The notes beneath the pieces were generated by a model, which saw nothing but the letters and a program-made list of their open reading frames with translations, was not told the origin of the DNA and did not search any database. Position numbers and translations under genes: made by a program. From NCBI RefSeq assembly GCF_020080835.1, contig NC_058161.1, positions 13,077,103-13,141,102 on the forward strand: 64,000 bases of DNA. Direction: 5' to 3'. Of the stretch, positions 1 through 12,200 are shown piece by piece. This DNA comes from Cotesia glomerata (lineage: Eukaryota; Arthropoda; Insecta; Hymenoptera; Braconidae). Position 1 is the stretch's first letter, and each line of letters opens with the position of its first letter.

Positions 1-869
1 CGTTGCCAAATCTTTTGACTCCATTTTATTGTAGGTAACTTGAGAATTTTTTGTGATTTTTTAAATATTAATTTCTCAATAAATATCTCGGTAACTGATA
101 TATTTTATTGCAAAAAGAAACCTGAATATTTCGAAAATCTGATTTTAGTTTTTTTACTTCATCTAATCCATGACTGATAGTATAATTCGAGAAATACTGC
201 AAACGTCTGATTTTCTCGTAAGACTCTGAACAAATACTAACATTTAAAAATTTTATTTTTTCAAAAATTTGTCCGGTAAAGTATAATTTAAACCTCACTA
301 TAAGATAAATAAGGACCTTAACTATTAGAAAAAAATTAAATTTACTCATAATCTAATATTTTTTATTTTACATTGGCGGCGAAAGGACCTCCTTAATAAT
401 AATTTCTAGGTTATTATTGTTTTCGGTTTTTTCTTTTTCTTTTTAGACATTTTACTACCGAATGTTTTTACTCAATTGACTATGTATTTATATTAAATTT
501 TACTATTTTGATAAATGTTATTTTGTTTATGTTAAATTATTCATGCTTTTAATTTTCTATATGCAACGTGGTAAAATTGTCAACTTCAGGATTAGTAATT
601 TAATGACCATAATTTTTTGGTTAGTGTTCACTGTACATATGTCATTTTGGCCAATTCTTTTTTTTGCTACTAGAATTTAATTTGCGCGCGCCTCATATTT
701 ATTGTCATGATATATTTATGTGTCGTTTATGTATATCATATTCACTTTCAACCAATCAGAATGAGAGTATTTATTTTCGACCAATCACAACACGAATAAA
801 TTGGTTTCACATACATTTCATCTCAATTTTATTATGGGATTGTCAATTTTTGGAGATGTCACTATATGT
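1..869. other. Non-coding AT-rich DNA upstream of UBE3A
   Basis: No convincing gene. A minus-strand frame of 93 codons (68-349) is AT-driven and lacks recognisable motifs. At 666-860 there is a copy of the GCGCGCGCC...CCAATCA sequence that also occurs twice inside the SNRNP35 intron (58852-59150). Confidence 0.5.
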
Positions 870-1838
870 TAATTTAAATTAAAAATAATACTATCAATAT
901 TTAATATGTTTATTTAAAAATAATAAATATTTGTACTTAATTTTTTAATTACATTTTTTATGAATGACAAAGCAAATTTTCAATTATAAATAAAAAAAAA
1001 CGCCATTCGGCCATACCCGACATGGATAGGTAGATTTCTTAGATGAATATTGAAAAAAATACGTAATTTAAAAACAAAATACTAGAATAATTTTTTTTTA
1101 TTCTCAGGGTGAATCTTTGTTTTATAACTCTAAATGTTCATCCATTGAACATTTAATTAAAAAAATCAAATTGACTAGGTCATGTCCTAAAATTTTTTTT
1201 TCATTATATTTTTGCAAATAACGATATGAGACCGACTACAACAAATATATAATCAAAGACATCTACCTAACAAATAGGATTTGTAAGAAATGAAAGTCAT
1301 TTGACGATAAAAGCTAAAGTAATTAATTTATTCTTTATTTTTTAATTTTTCCAACTACGAAATAAATTGAAAAAAGCGACGAAAAATAGCTCAAATTGAA
1401 GATAATTATATGAATTTTAACGAAAATTTGATAGATTTAAGCTATCTTTTACGGCTTAAAAATTATGTGAAGAAAAAGGGCCGAAACACAATCATTGAAA
1501 AATTTTTTCAAATTTTCAAAGTCACAGAATTAATTAAAAAATCATCAAAACTAGACAAATGATAGTTTAAATTGAAGGTAATAAACTGAAGTTTAAGATA
1601 AATTTGATAGATTTTTATCTTTTTACACCTGGAAAATTATTTTCACAAAATATACAAAATTCAAAATTTTTGAAAATGAAAAAAAAATTTTCCAACACCC
1701 ACAACTCAAAACTCAACCAGCCATTTTTGCTCATCTTCGAACTTGATCTTGGTATTGATCCATAGAATAAGTCCACAAAATTTCATAAAGATCGGTTGAG
1801 AACTGTGGGCGCAATCCTGCTGACATGGCGTGTTATAT

Positions 1839-1928
<90 letters not shown>

Positions 1929-2475
1929 CATAAATACATATATAAACTTTTGAGCCAATGCTATTTTTCGACATTACTCGATGAAATAAAACATATTATG
2001 ACAAAATTTTATTAAAATTAAGACATGAGACCGGCTACAATAGTTAGATTTCTAAAGAAATCTACCTAAAAACTCTATTCAAAACGTTCAATAACTTTTA
2101 ACTACACTTATTTTTAGCTATAAAACTTATTTAATTTGCAGTAATTAATACAAATAACAATGCTGATCACTAGTCTATAAATCTATTAGAGATTAGAGTG
2201 CTGTTAAAATTATACGGCCCCAGTTTGTTCAAGTTCTGGGTACCGCTTTTAAAATTTCGCGGTATAGTTAGACGCTAAAATTTAATATAAAATAAATTAT
2301 AGTTTATGTCTTTGCAAAAAATATGTATTATTTAGAAAAGACTATTTAATTGGGCGGTACAATTTTTTTTACTTAAAATGATATACCGTTTTTTTTTTTT
2401 TTTTACTGATTGTTCAATCTACGGTTTAGTACCTTTTTCCGTAAAAATATCGGTATGTGACTTGCGAAGTTCCGG
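870..2475 (-). repeat. Dispersed element, interrupted copy (inverted partner at 10250)
   Basis: 870-990 and 2085-2475 together match the reverse complement of 10250-10745, including the CAATATTTAATATG end, the GCAGTAATTAATACAAAT block and GGCCCCAG/GGTACCGCTTTT. The 990-2085 segment interrupts only this copy and is a later insertion. Confidence 0.7.
990..2075 (+). mobile_element. Non-autonomous element, nested insertion
   Basis: Starts near GCCATTCGGCC...GGTAGATTTC and ends near GAAATCTACCTAAAA, so GGTAGATTTC/GAAATCTACC sits at both sides. A related copy is at 31205-32775. It contains a long (TA)n tract (about 1842-1924) and interrupts the 870-2475 element. No transposase seen. Confidence 0.55.
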
Positions 2476-2489
2476 TTGGAGCCTTCTTG

Positions 2490-3026
2490 CACGGAAAAAA
2501 AATCCTATGAAAAATTACTATAGTAACATCGTAATCCAGGACTAGACTTTCAGTATCTCGATTTTTACGATGCTGCCGTCTACAGAATACAATTTGAATT
2601 ATTGAAAATTACGATGTTATTTAGTAAATTTTTTTTCCGTAAGAGCAAGTGAATAAGGACGCATACTATATGTTTTAATAAAAGAGAGACAGAGTCTAGT
2701 AGTTTGCGACGCCACCACCGAAAGATGACCAACTACTGTATCGAGGGTCTTATTATGTGACTGAACAGAAACTTTAGATATTCCCTCCGATAGCGTGAGG
2801 GGATAAACCTTGGACTTGAGGCGGAGAGGACACCGGGTTCGATTCCTGAATGATACAGAATTATTTTTTCGGTGACCTAAACTTCTTTTTAATTTGAGTA
2901 ATAGAAATTTACGATGTTGCATCGTATAAATTATGATGTTTGAGTTCTGGCCCGGCACTACAATGTCCTATTCTAAAAATTACGATGTTTGCATTGTAAT
3001 TTTTCGTACAATTTTCTTTCCGTGTG
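2490..3026. mobile_element. CACGG...CCGTG MITE carrying a tRNA-like block
   Basis: Inverted ends CACGGAAAAAAAAT and TTTTCTTTCCGTG enclose about 535 bp. It splits an old copy of the dispersed repeat also seen at 11060: the left piece ends GGTTGGAGCCTTCTTG and the right piece resumes TGGAACTGAAGTTTCAACC. Inside, 2780-2860 has a degraded tRNA-like arm ending GGTTCGATTCC. Confidence 0.6.
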
Positions 3027-3225
3027 GAACTGAAGTTTCAACCGCAATAATTCCTAAACTAACAAAATTACAAAATAACGTTTGAAAAAAACTTGTAACA
3101 AATTCAATTTTCTATAAAAAAAGTATCTGATGATTTTTGTGTATCTCTAATAATTAAGGGATTAATTAAGTAATTATGTAATTAATAAATCTTTTAGGGT
3201 AGGAGCGGAGAGTCCGTGCAGTGAC

Positions 3226-6200
3226 ATGAAGCGCGCAGCGGCCAAAATGTTAATAGAGCGTTATTTTTATCAATTAACCGATGGCTGTGGTAATTATCAG
3301 TGCGACAATCAACACTGCGCCTCTAGCGGCAAGGTAAGAAACTAAACAACGGTCAATAGAGATCAATTATTGATATCGATTGGTGATTAATAGTAATTCA
3401 AAGAAAAATTCAAGTAAAAACAATGATTAATTCATTAATTCATTAAAAAAAGCTCGATTAATCATGATTAATTGATAGTTTAAATCAAGAAAAGTCATTT
3501 TAAAGTTGATATTCGTAAAAATGTCAGTTACTACTTCAAATTAATTAAGCAAAAGCCTCAAAAAATTTTTATTAACAAGTGATTAATCGCATTAATTGCA
3601 ATAACTACCTCAAAATTGAAGGATTAATGGCAGAAATTATAATTAACTTTTTTATTGTCGAGATAAATTTTAACAACTTTCCAAAATTCTATAATCCGGA
3701 TTCAAAATTTCATTAACTAATTTTGATTAATCATGATTAATCTGTCAATTGATGGCATTAATCCCTTCAAATACCGAGATTAATCTCGATTTATCATCCC
3801 AGTACTTTAATCTAAAGAAGACTAATGATTAATTGCTCAAAAAGTCTTCATTAATCATGATTAATCGATAGTTTCAATCTACAAACATAATTTTAAATTT
3901 GATATTATTAAAAATGTCAGCCATTACTCGAAATTATTAAAGTGAAGACATTAAAATTTTTTCGATCAACAAATGAATGATTAATATCATTAATTACCTT
4001 AAAATTTAAGGATTAATGGCATTAATTAAAATTAATTTTTTAAATTATCGAGATGAATTACAAGTTTCTAAAATTCGAAAATTTGGATTTAAAATTTCGT
4101 TAATCAATTTTAATTAATCATTCAATTAATGGCATTAATCCCTTTAAATATCGAGATTAATCTCGATTTATCATCCCTGTACTTAAATCTAAAGAAAACT
4201 CATAATTGAATGCTCAAAAAGTCTTCATTAATCATGATTAATCGATAGTTGTAATCAATAAAAATAATTTTTAATTTGATAATATTAAAATGTCAGTCAA
4301 TAGTTGGATTTAAAACAGCAAAGACAAAAAATCTTTTATTATCAATTGATTAACTGCATTAATTACCGTAAAAATTTAAGTATTAATGAGACTAATTATA
4401 ATTAATTATTTTATTATCGAGATAAATTATAATAAATTTCCAAAATTCGACAATCTGGATTTAAAATTTCGTTAACTAATTTTGATTAACATGAATTAAT
4501 CAGTCAATTAATGGCATTAATCCTCTTAAATATCGAGATTAATCTCGATTTTTCATCTCTGTATTTTAAAGTAAATAAGACTAATAATTAATTGCTCAAA
4601 AATGCTTGATTAATCATGATTAATCGATAGCTAAAAAGCGAAAATAGTAATTTTAAATTTGATATTATTAAAAATGTCAGCCATTACTCGAAATTATTAA
4701 AGTGAAGACATTAAAATTTTTTCGATCAACAAATAAATGATTAATATCATTAATTACCTTAAAATTTATTGATTAATGGCATTAATTAAAATTAATTTTT
4801 AAATTATCGAGATGAATTACAAGTTTCTAAAATTCGACAATTTGGATTTAAAATTTCGTTAATCAATTTTAATTAATCATTCAATTAATGGCATTAATCC
4901 CTTTAAATATCGAGATTAATCTCGATTTATCATCCTGTTACTTAAATCTAAAGAAAACTCATAATTGAATGCTCAAAAGCCTTCATTAATCATGATTAAT
5001 CGATAGTTGTAATCAATAAAAATAATTTTTAATTTGATAATATTAAAATGTCAGTCAATAGTTGGATTTAAAACAGCAAAGACAAAAAATCTTTTATTAT
5101 CAATTGATTAACTGCATTAATTACCGTAAAAATTTAAGTATTAATGAGACTAATTATAATTAATTATTTTATTATCGAGATAAATTATAATAAATTTCCA
5201 AAATTCGACAATCTGGATTTAAAATTTCGTTAACTAATTTTGATTAACATGAATTAATCAGTCAATTAATGGCATTAATCCTCTTAAATATCGAGATTAA
5301 TCTCGATTTTTCATCTCTGTATTTTAAAGTAAATAAGACTAATAATTAATTGCTCAAAAATGCTTGATTAATCATGATTAATCATGATTAATCGATAGCT
5401 AAAAGCGAAAATAGTAATTTTAAATTTGATATTATTAAAAATGTCAGTTATAACTCGAGATTATTAAAGTGAAGACATAAAAATTTTTTGATTAACAAGT
5501 GATTAATCTGATTAATCTTCCAGGTAACTAATTTGACTCCAAATCAGGCGGCAGCACAAGCAATCCAGTTATTTTCACAAGAAGCCCGTCTTTGCGACAG
5601 AACACAGCCAAACAAAATACCTCGAACAGCATCCGCGATTAATAATAACAATAATAATAATAATACTAACAGTAATAGTAATAGCAATAATAGTGTTATA
5701 AAAAATCACAATAGTAATTCAACTACAACGTCATTAACGGAATCAGGTCCCGCGTTAATGGCTAAAAGTTTGCCGAATAAAACTATGAACCCGTCGAGTT
5801 CCGTCGAAGGTAAGTTTTTAATTAATTAATTATTAATTTAATTAATTAATTATGATTATTTGATTAATTAGTTTCCTGTTCCCAATCCCAAGAAATCCTA
5901 AATGAATTTATTAATAATTTACGTCAAAATGACGGAGATCAAGATTTGAGAGACGATAGATCGGAAAAGCGGAAAAAAAAGTTAATTAGTAAAAATTCTA
6001 ACTGCTCACAGTGCGGGAAAAAGCTGGAAGATGGCGCCACTGGTAGTGAGGATGAGAGTGGGAGTGAAGATAGTGGGAGTGAGGGTGGGAGTGGGAGTGG
6101 GGAGAGCGAAAAGTTGATATCCAATGAGAGCTTCAGTAGAATTTTGAAGAATTGTGATGTTAAAATTCCGGCTAGAAAGAGGGGACGGCCGAGGAAAGAG

Positions 6201-9200
6201 GAGAAGGATAAGAAAAAGAAAGTTGTGAAGGTGGGGAGGGAGAAAAAAGGCGGAGCTAAGACTGGGAGGAGGAACAAGAGGATCAAGTTGGATGAGGAGG
6301 GGGAACAAATGGAGGCGGGAGAGGGCGAGCTCAGAGATCCTGTTATTGAGTTGATGGTGTTGGCGATGTATCTTAGATATTTGGAGGCTAAGAAGTATCA
6401 TTGAATAAGTTACTAGGGAATTGAGGAAAATTTTGGGTTGGAAAAATTTTGGGGATTGAAATTTTTGGAAAATTCTCTAGGGTTTTTCACCTTTTAGAAA
6501 AAAGTCACTAGATTTTATAAGTTACTAGGAAAAATTCCCTAGGGAAAATATTTGAAGAAAAATTTCGATGTATTGAAGTAGAGGAAAATTGTCTAGGGAG
6601 AAATTTTGGGATTGAATATTTTTGGGGAAAATTTTGTAAATTGAAGTTTTTTGAAAAATTCCCTAGGGTGGAAAAAGTTATTAGATTTGAAAAGTTACTA
6701 GGAAAAATTCCCTAGGGAAAATTTTTGGGGAAAAAATTTTGATGTATTGAAGCTAGTTGGAAAATTCCCTAAGATGAAAAAGAATCACTAGATTGAAAAA
6801 GTTACTAGGAAAAAATCGAGGAAAATTCCCTAGGGGAAAATTTTGAGTTTTAAAATTTTTCGAGAAAAATTTTGTAAATTGAAGTTTTTTGGAATATTCT
6901 TTAGGATGAAGAAAAGTCATTAGATTTAAAAAGTTACTAGAGAGAATTCCCTAGGAAAAAATTTTGGGTTTGAAAATTTTTGGGGAAAATTTTGATGTAT
7001 TGAAGTTACTTGGAAAATTCCCTAGAATAGAGAAAAATCACTAGATTGAAAAAGTCAAGGAAAATTCCCTAGGGAAAATTTTGAATTTGAAAATTTTTGG
7101 GGAAAAATTTTGATGGATTACAGTTACTTGAAAAATTCCCTAGAGTGGAAAAAAGTTACTAGATTGAAAAAGTTACTAGGGAAAATTTCCTAGCGGAAAA
7201 TTTTTGGAGAAAAATTTCGATGTTTTGAAGTTACTTGGAAAATTTTCTAGGGTGGAAAAAAGTCACTAGATTTAAAAAGTTTCGAGGAAAAAGTCAAGGA
7301 AAATCCTCTAGGGAAAAATTTTGAGTTGGAAAATTTTTGGGTGGAAATTGTGATTTAAGTTACTTGAAAAATTCCCTAGAGTGAAGAAAAGTCACTAGAT
7401 TTAAAAAGTTACTAGGGGAAAAATTTTAATGTATTGTAATTACTTGAAAAATTCTCTAGGATGGAAAAATGTCACTAGATTGAAAAAGTTATTAGAAAAA
7501 ATCCCTAGTGGAAGAATTTGGAACTGAAAATTTTTGGCGAAGAGTTACTTGAAAAATTTCCTAGGGTGAAGAAAAGTCACTAGAAAAAATTACTATCAAG
7601 AAAAAAAATTTTTCGAAGTCGAAAATTCCCTAGAAAAAAATTACTGAAATGGAAGAAAAGTTACTAGACACAAAAAATTCCCTAGATTAATAAAAAATCC
7701 CTAGAAAAAATTTTATTTACAGTGAAAAAGTTATAAAAAATTCCCTAGAAAAAAATCTCTAGATATTAAAAAAAATTCCCTAGATTTTTATATAACTTTA
7801 CAAACTTTTATTAAATTATTTTTTTAACCAATAAAAAATATATACCAAAATCTAAATTTGATATTTTTTTATAGTTATTATTTATTATTATAAACAAATT
7901 GAATTTTTCAGGAAAACAAATTCCATATCTAACAGAATCAAAACTTATGGACATAATAGAGCACTGTAAATCAGAGGGTTCATACTCAAAGCTGATAAGA
8001 ACTCTAGGAGAAGTTTTTTCTTCTTCGGAAGCGCTCAGTCGGAGTTTCCAGAAGGCCGAAAAAAATGACTCGCCATTGGCGGCGCTGCTTGACCGAGCGC
8101 CTGAGTCGTTACTAAAGCAGCCGAGAGACCTCAGTAAGGAAGCTGTGAGATCACTGCAGGGCGAAGACAAGGACATCGACAGCAGCGACCCTTCTCCGAC
8201 TTTTCCAAGCGTAGATGACACTACTGTCGACTTAGAGGCTGTAAGACGCTCATTCGCTGCTCTTATGACCCTACCAGGTCAGTTTTAATGATTAATTAAG
8301 GTTAATTCGTCGCTGAGAGAATAATGATCTAGATAATTTCAATCTCCATAAAACCCCGAGTAAAATGAGCCGTCACACGACCCGATTGCTCGTAGGTCAA
8401 TTTTTGATTAATGATCTATAGATCAATTCAAAAATTATTAACGCGATTTTTTTAATGAACCCTTTGAGATAAATATCGAGTGTTAGGGGTCATTTTACTC
8501 GTAATTAAAATCTTTAGGTCGCTGTACAATCAATTTTTAAAAAAACCAAAATTTTTTTTCATTAATTATTAACAGCCCAATTAATAACTCAAAAAATATT
8601 TTTCCTAAAAAATAACTTGTCCACTTTTATTCTCCATAAAATCCCGAGTAAAATGGCCCGTCTCCCGCCTCAATACCCTTTAGGTCAATTTTTATTAATG
8701 ATCTATAGATCAATCCCAAAATTATTAACGCGATTTTCTCCCTCAAATCTTCAAATCACCCCCCCAAGTGTTTATACTCATTTTACTCGCGCTGTCACCC
8801 TCTAGGTCTTGATGCCCTCGGTACCAAAAAAATACCCAAAAAATTTTTTCTCTAGGTGAAGAATTCGAGTCAGCTCTAGTCAATGCATTAGTAACTCTAG
8901 CGGACAGTATAGAATTGGACTTACGAGTGTTCGGAATAATGCCAGCTGACTCAACAGACACTTTATTAAACGTGTTTCTGATAGTCTTCGAGATCCCGGT
9001 GCTGGGGTCCTCGGAGTACCTGGAGTACGCGTTCCACATGTTGTGCAAAGCAGTGAGCTGCTTGCCAGTAGCAGCTCAGGCGAAGTTAGCACGAGTGTGG
9101 GCGCGACACTGCAAGTCCCGGCTGGTGAGTCTTCTCCAGGCGCTCCAGCAGCTGATCACGGTCAAGGTCATCGGCGGAAACTTCTCTAGGGACTACTGCA

Positions 9201-12200
9201 TCCAGGACGCGGACACGATAACAGCGCCGACCAAAGTAATGAAAATCTTGTACTACGCCAGCATGCTCGCTGGAGAACTGGACCCGGTAGATGGCGTTGC
9301 TGAGGAGGAGAGTCTAACTCCTAGGAGCGACAACGAGAAGCTCTTCTTCAACAGAATCGTCTCCTTGTCCAGCTTGTCCGCCGGGTCCTCCACCAGCGCC
9401 AGCGCTCTTGCTAACGACCCTCTAGCGGCGGAACTTGGAATCTCGGTACTAGATGCCAGGACGCCGTTCATCAGCTTCACTGATTTTTACAATGAGCTCC
9501 TCAGTGACTCTGTTGAGATGGACAAGGACTTTGCGTACTACAAGAGCGAGCAACCAAAAAAATTCAGCTTCATGAACTACGCGTTCATACTCACCCCCGC
9601 TACCAAGACTCTCGGGCTGTACTATGATAATAGGATAAGGATGTACAGTGAGAGGAGGATGAGCTTCTTTCAGTCTTTTGTTGGGCAGCCTACTAATCCA
9701 TTTTTAAAGCTTAAGGTATGAATTTTCTTGATATTTATACACAAAATCTATAAATTTATTAATTATATAAATCTAAAATAAATTAACAATTTAAAACGGT
9801 GATTTAATTAAATCGAACATTCAAATTTTCCCGGCTTAAGTAAAGTTTTTTAAAATCTCTGTAAGATGGCGTTGCGCACCGGATCCAGAACTACGTCACT
9901 CTCCCGCCAAAATTCAAATTTAAATAATAATTTTTAATTTAAAACTTAACTGAGGAAATTATTAAGGTTAAAATCATTCCAATTATATAAAAAAAAAATC
10001 TTTTGTTTTTAATTATATAAATTAAGTAAAGTACCCAGTACTTAAACACATAAAAATAGGACCAGTACTTGAACAGTCTTTTCGAATTGTTGTAATGCAA
10101 AATTCGTATATTTATTATGAGTAATATACGCATGTTATAATTATTCAATGATACAGTAATTGATTTCTGTAAGTTTTTTCAATTATAAATCAAAACAATT
10201 GTATTTTTGTTAACTTCGAAGTTTACATGTCGAGAATCGCCGATAGATGCTATTTTTTTTATGAAAAAGGTACTAAACCGTAAACCGAACAATCAGTCAA
10301 AAAAACATTATAGCATTTTAAGTAAAAAAAATTGTACCACCCAATGAAATAGTCTTTTCTGAATAATACATATTTTTTGCAAAGACATAAACTATAATTT
10401 TTATATTAAATTTTAGCGTGTAACTATACTTCGAAATTTTAAAAGCGGTACCCAGAACTTGAACAAGCTGGGGCCGTATAAATTTAACAGCACTCTAATC
10501 TCTAATAGGTTTATAGACTAGTAATCAGCATTGTCATTTGTATTAATTACTGCAAATTAAATAAGTTTTTCAGCTAAAAATTAGTGTAGTTAAAAATTAT
10601 TGAACGTTTTGAATTGAGTTTTTTTTATTTATAATTGAAAATTTGCTTTGTAATTCATAAGAAATGTAATTAAAAAATTAAATACAAATATTTATCATTT
10701 TTAAATGAACATATTAAATATTGATAGTATTATTTTTAATATTAATCAATAATATGTTATAATTCTTTGGATATTCCAATAAAACGTTGAAAATTTTTGG
10801 TGTGCCTATTGGCATATATTTTATTAGTTCAACTACTAAGGCGTGTCAGAATTGATTGTTCAACTACTACTCCTTCGATAGTCTATCTCAAAACCGTCGT
10901 CAAAATATAAATATTCAATTATCTTTGTTATTTTGTTAATCGATTCAAAATTCTTTATATTTTCATGAAAATCACTAATTTTAACTAATAATTACATCTT
11001 TATATATTAAAAGTAATATCAAATACGTTTTACTTTGAAACCTGTTCAACTACTGGGTACTTTACCTTAGTTACCGATCTGATATAGAAATCGGCACTTT
11101 TTTTTGGACATATCGGGTCCTTAGATCATCCTGGAACTAAATGTACCAAAATATCGGCACTTTTCCAAAAGATCGGTATGGGACTTGTGATGTTCCGCGT
11201 TGGAACCGTCTCGGAGCTAAAGTTCCAACCGCGATAACTACTAAACTATTGGAGTTACAAAAAAAAGTTTTGGACAAAAGTTGTAGTACTTTTGAATCTC
11301 TACAAAAAAAGACTCATAATTTTTCCGTATTTTCAATATTTTACCCGAAAATTCACTCTTAAAATTTATAACCAACAAATTTTTAACTTTATGAATTTTT
11401 GTAATTTTCAGTGAAAATTTTGACTTAAATATTGAAGTTACAAAAAAAAGTTGGGACAAAATTTTTAGGAAATTTTATTTCCTACAAAAAATGTCTCATG
11501 ATTTTTCCATATTTCCAATAATTTTCCCAGAATTTTCATTTTAAAATTTATAATGAATAATTTGAATTTTTCATCGGTATTAATAAAAATACCCTAAATT
11601 TTGAAAAAGTGATTTCTTTTGAACTATTAAAGTTACAAAAAAAAGTTTAAGACAAAATTTGTAGGAAATTAAATTTCCTAAAAAAAATGTCTTATAATTT
11701 TTCAATTTTTCCAATAATTTTCCCAGAATTTTCATTTTCAATTAAAAATTAAAAATTTCTAACAAATTAATTTTTTTAAGGTTCGTCGTGACTATATAAT
11801 AGACGACGCACTAGTGGAACTTGAAATGATAGCAACAGAGAACCCAACAGACCTAAAAAAGCAACTAGTCGTAGAATTCGAGGGCGAGCAGGGCGTAGAT
11901 GAAGGCGGAGTATCCAAAGAATTTTTCCAGCTAGTCGTCGAGGAAATCTTCAACCCGGACTACGGGATGTTCACCACCCAGGAGGAGACCCAGACCACCT
12001 GGTTCAACCCGACCTCCTTCGAGAGCGACGCCCAGTTCACCTTAATCGGAGTCGTCCTGGGTCTCGCGATCTACAACAACGTCATCCTGGACGTCCGCTT
12101 TCCCATGGTCGTCTACCGGAAGCTCCTAGGCAGGAAGGGGTGCTTTGCGGACCTCAAGGACTGGAGCCCTACGCTCTATCGCACCCTTACGGAGATGCTG

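Noticed and set aside
664..882. 72-codon plus-strand frame
   Set aside because: Covers the GCGCGC/CCAATCA repeat module, which is non-coding at its other copies.
1783..2015. Tyr/Ile-repeat open frames on both strands
   Set aside because: Pure translation of the (TA)n microsatellite; the same holds for 61399-61989.
5939..6401. Two minus-strand frames opposite the UBE3A alternative exon
   Set aside because: Leu/Ser/Pro-rich antisense of a Lys/Glu/Gly-rich coding strand; nothing recognisable.
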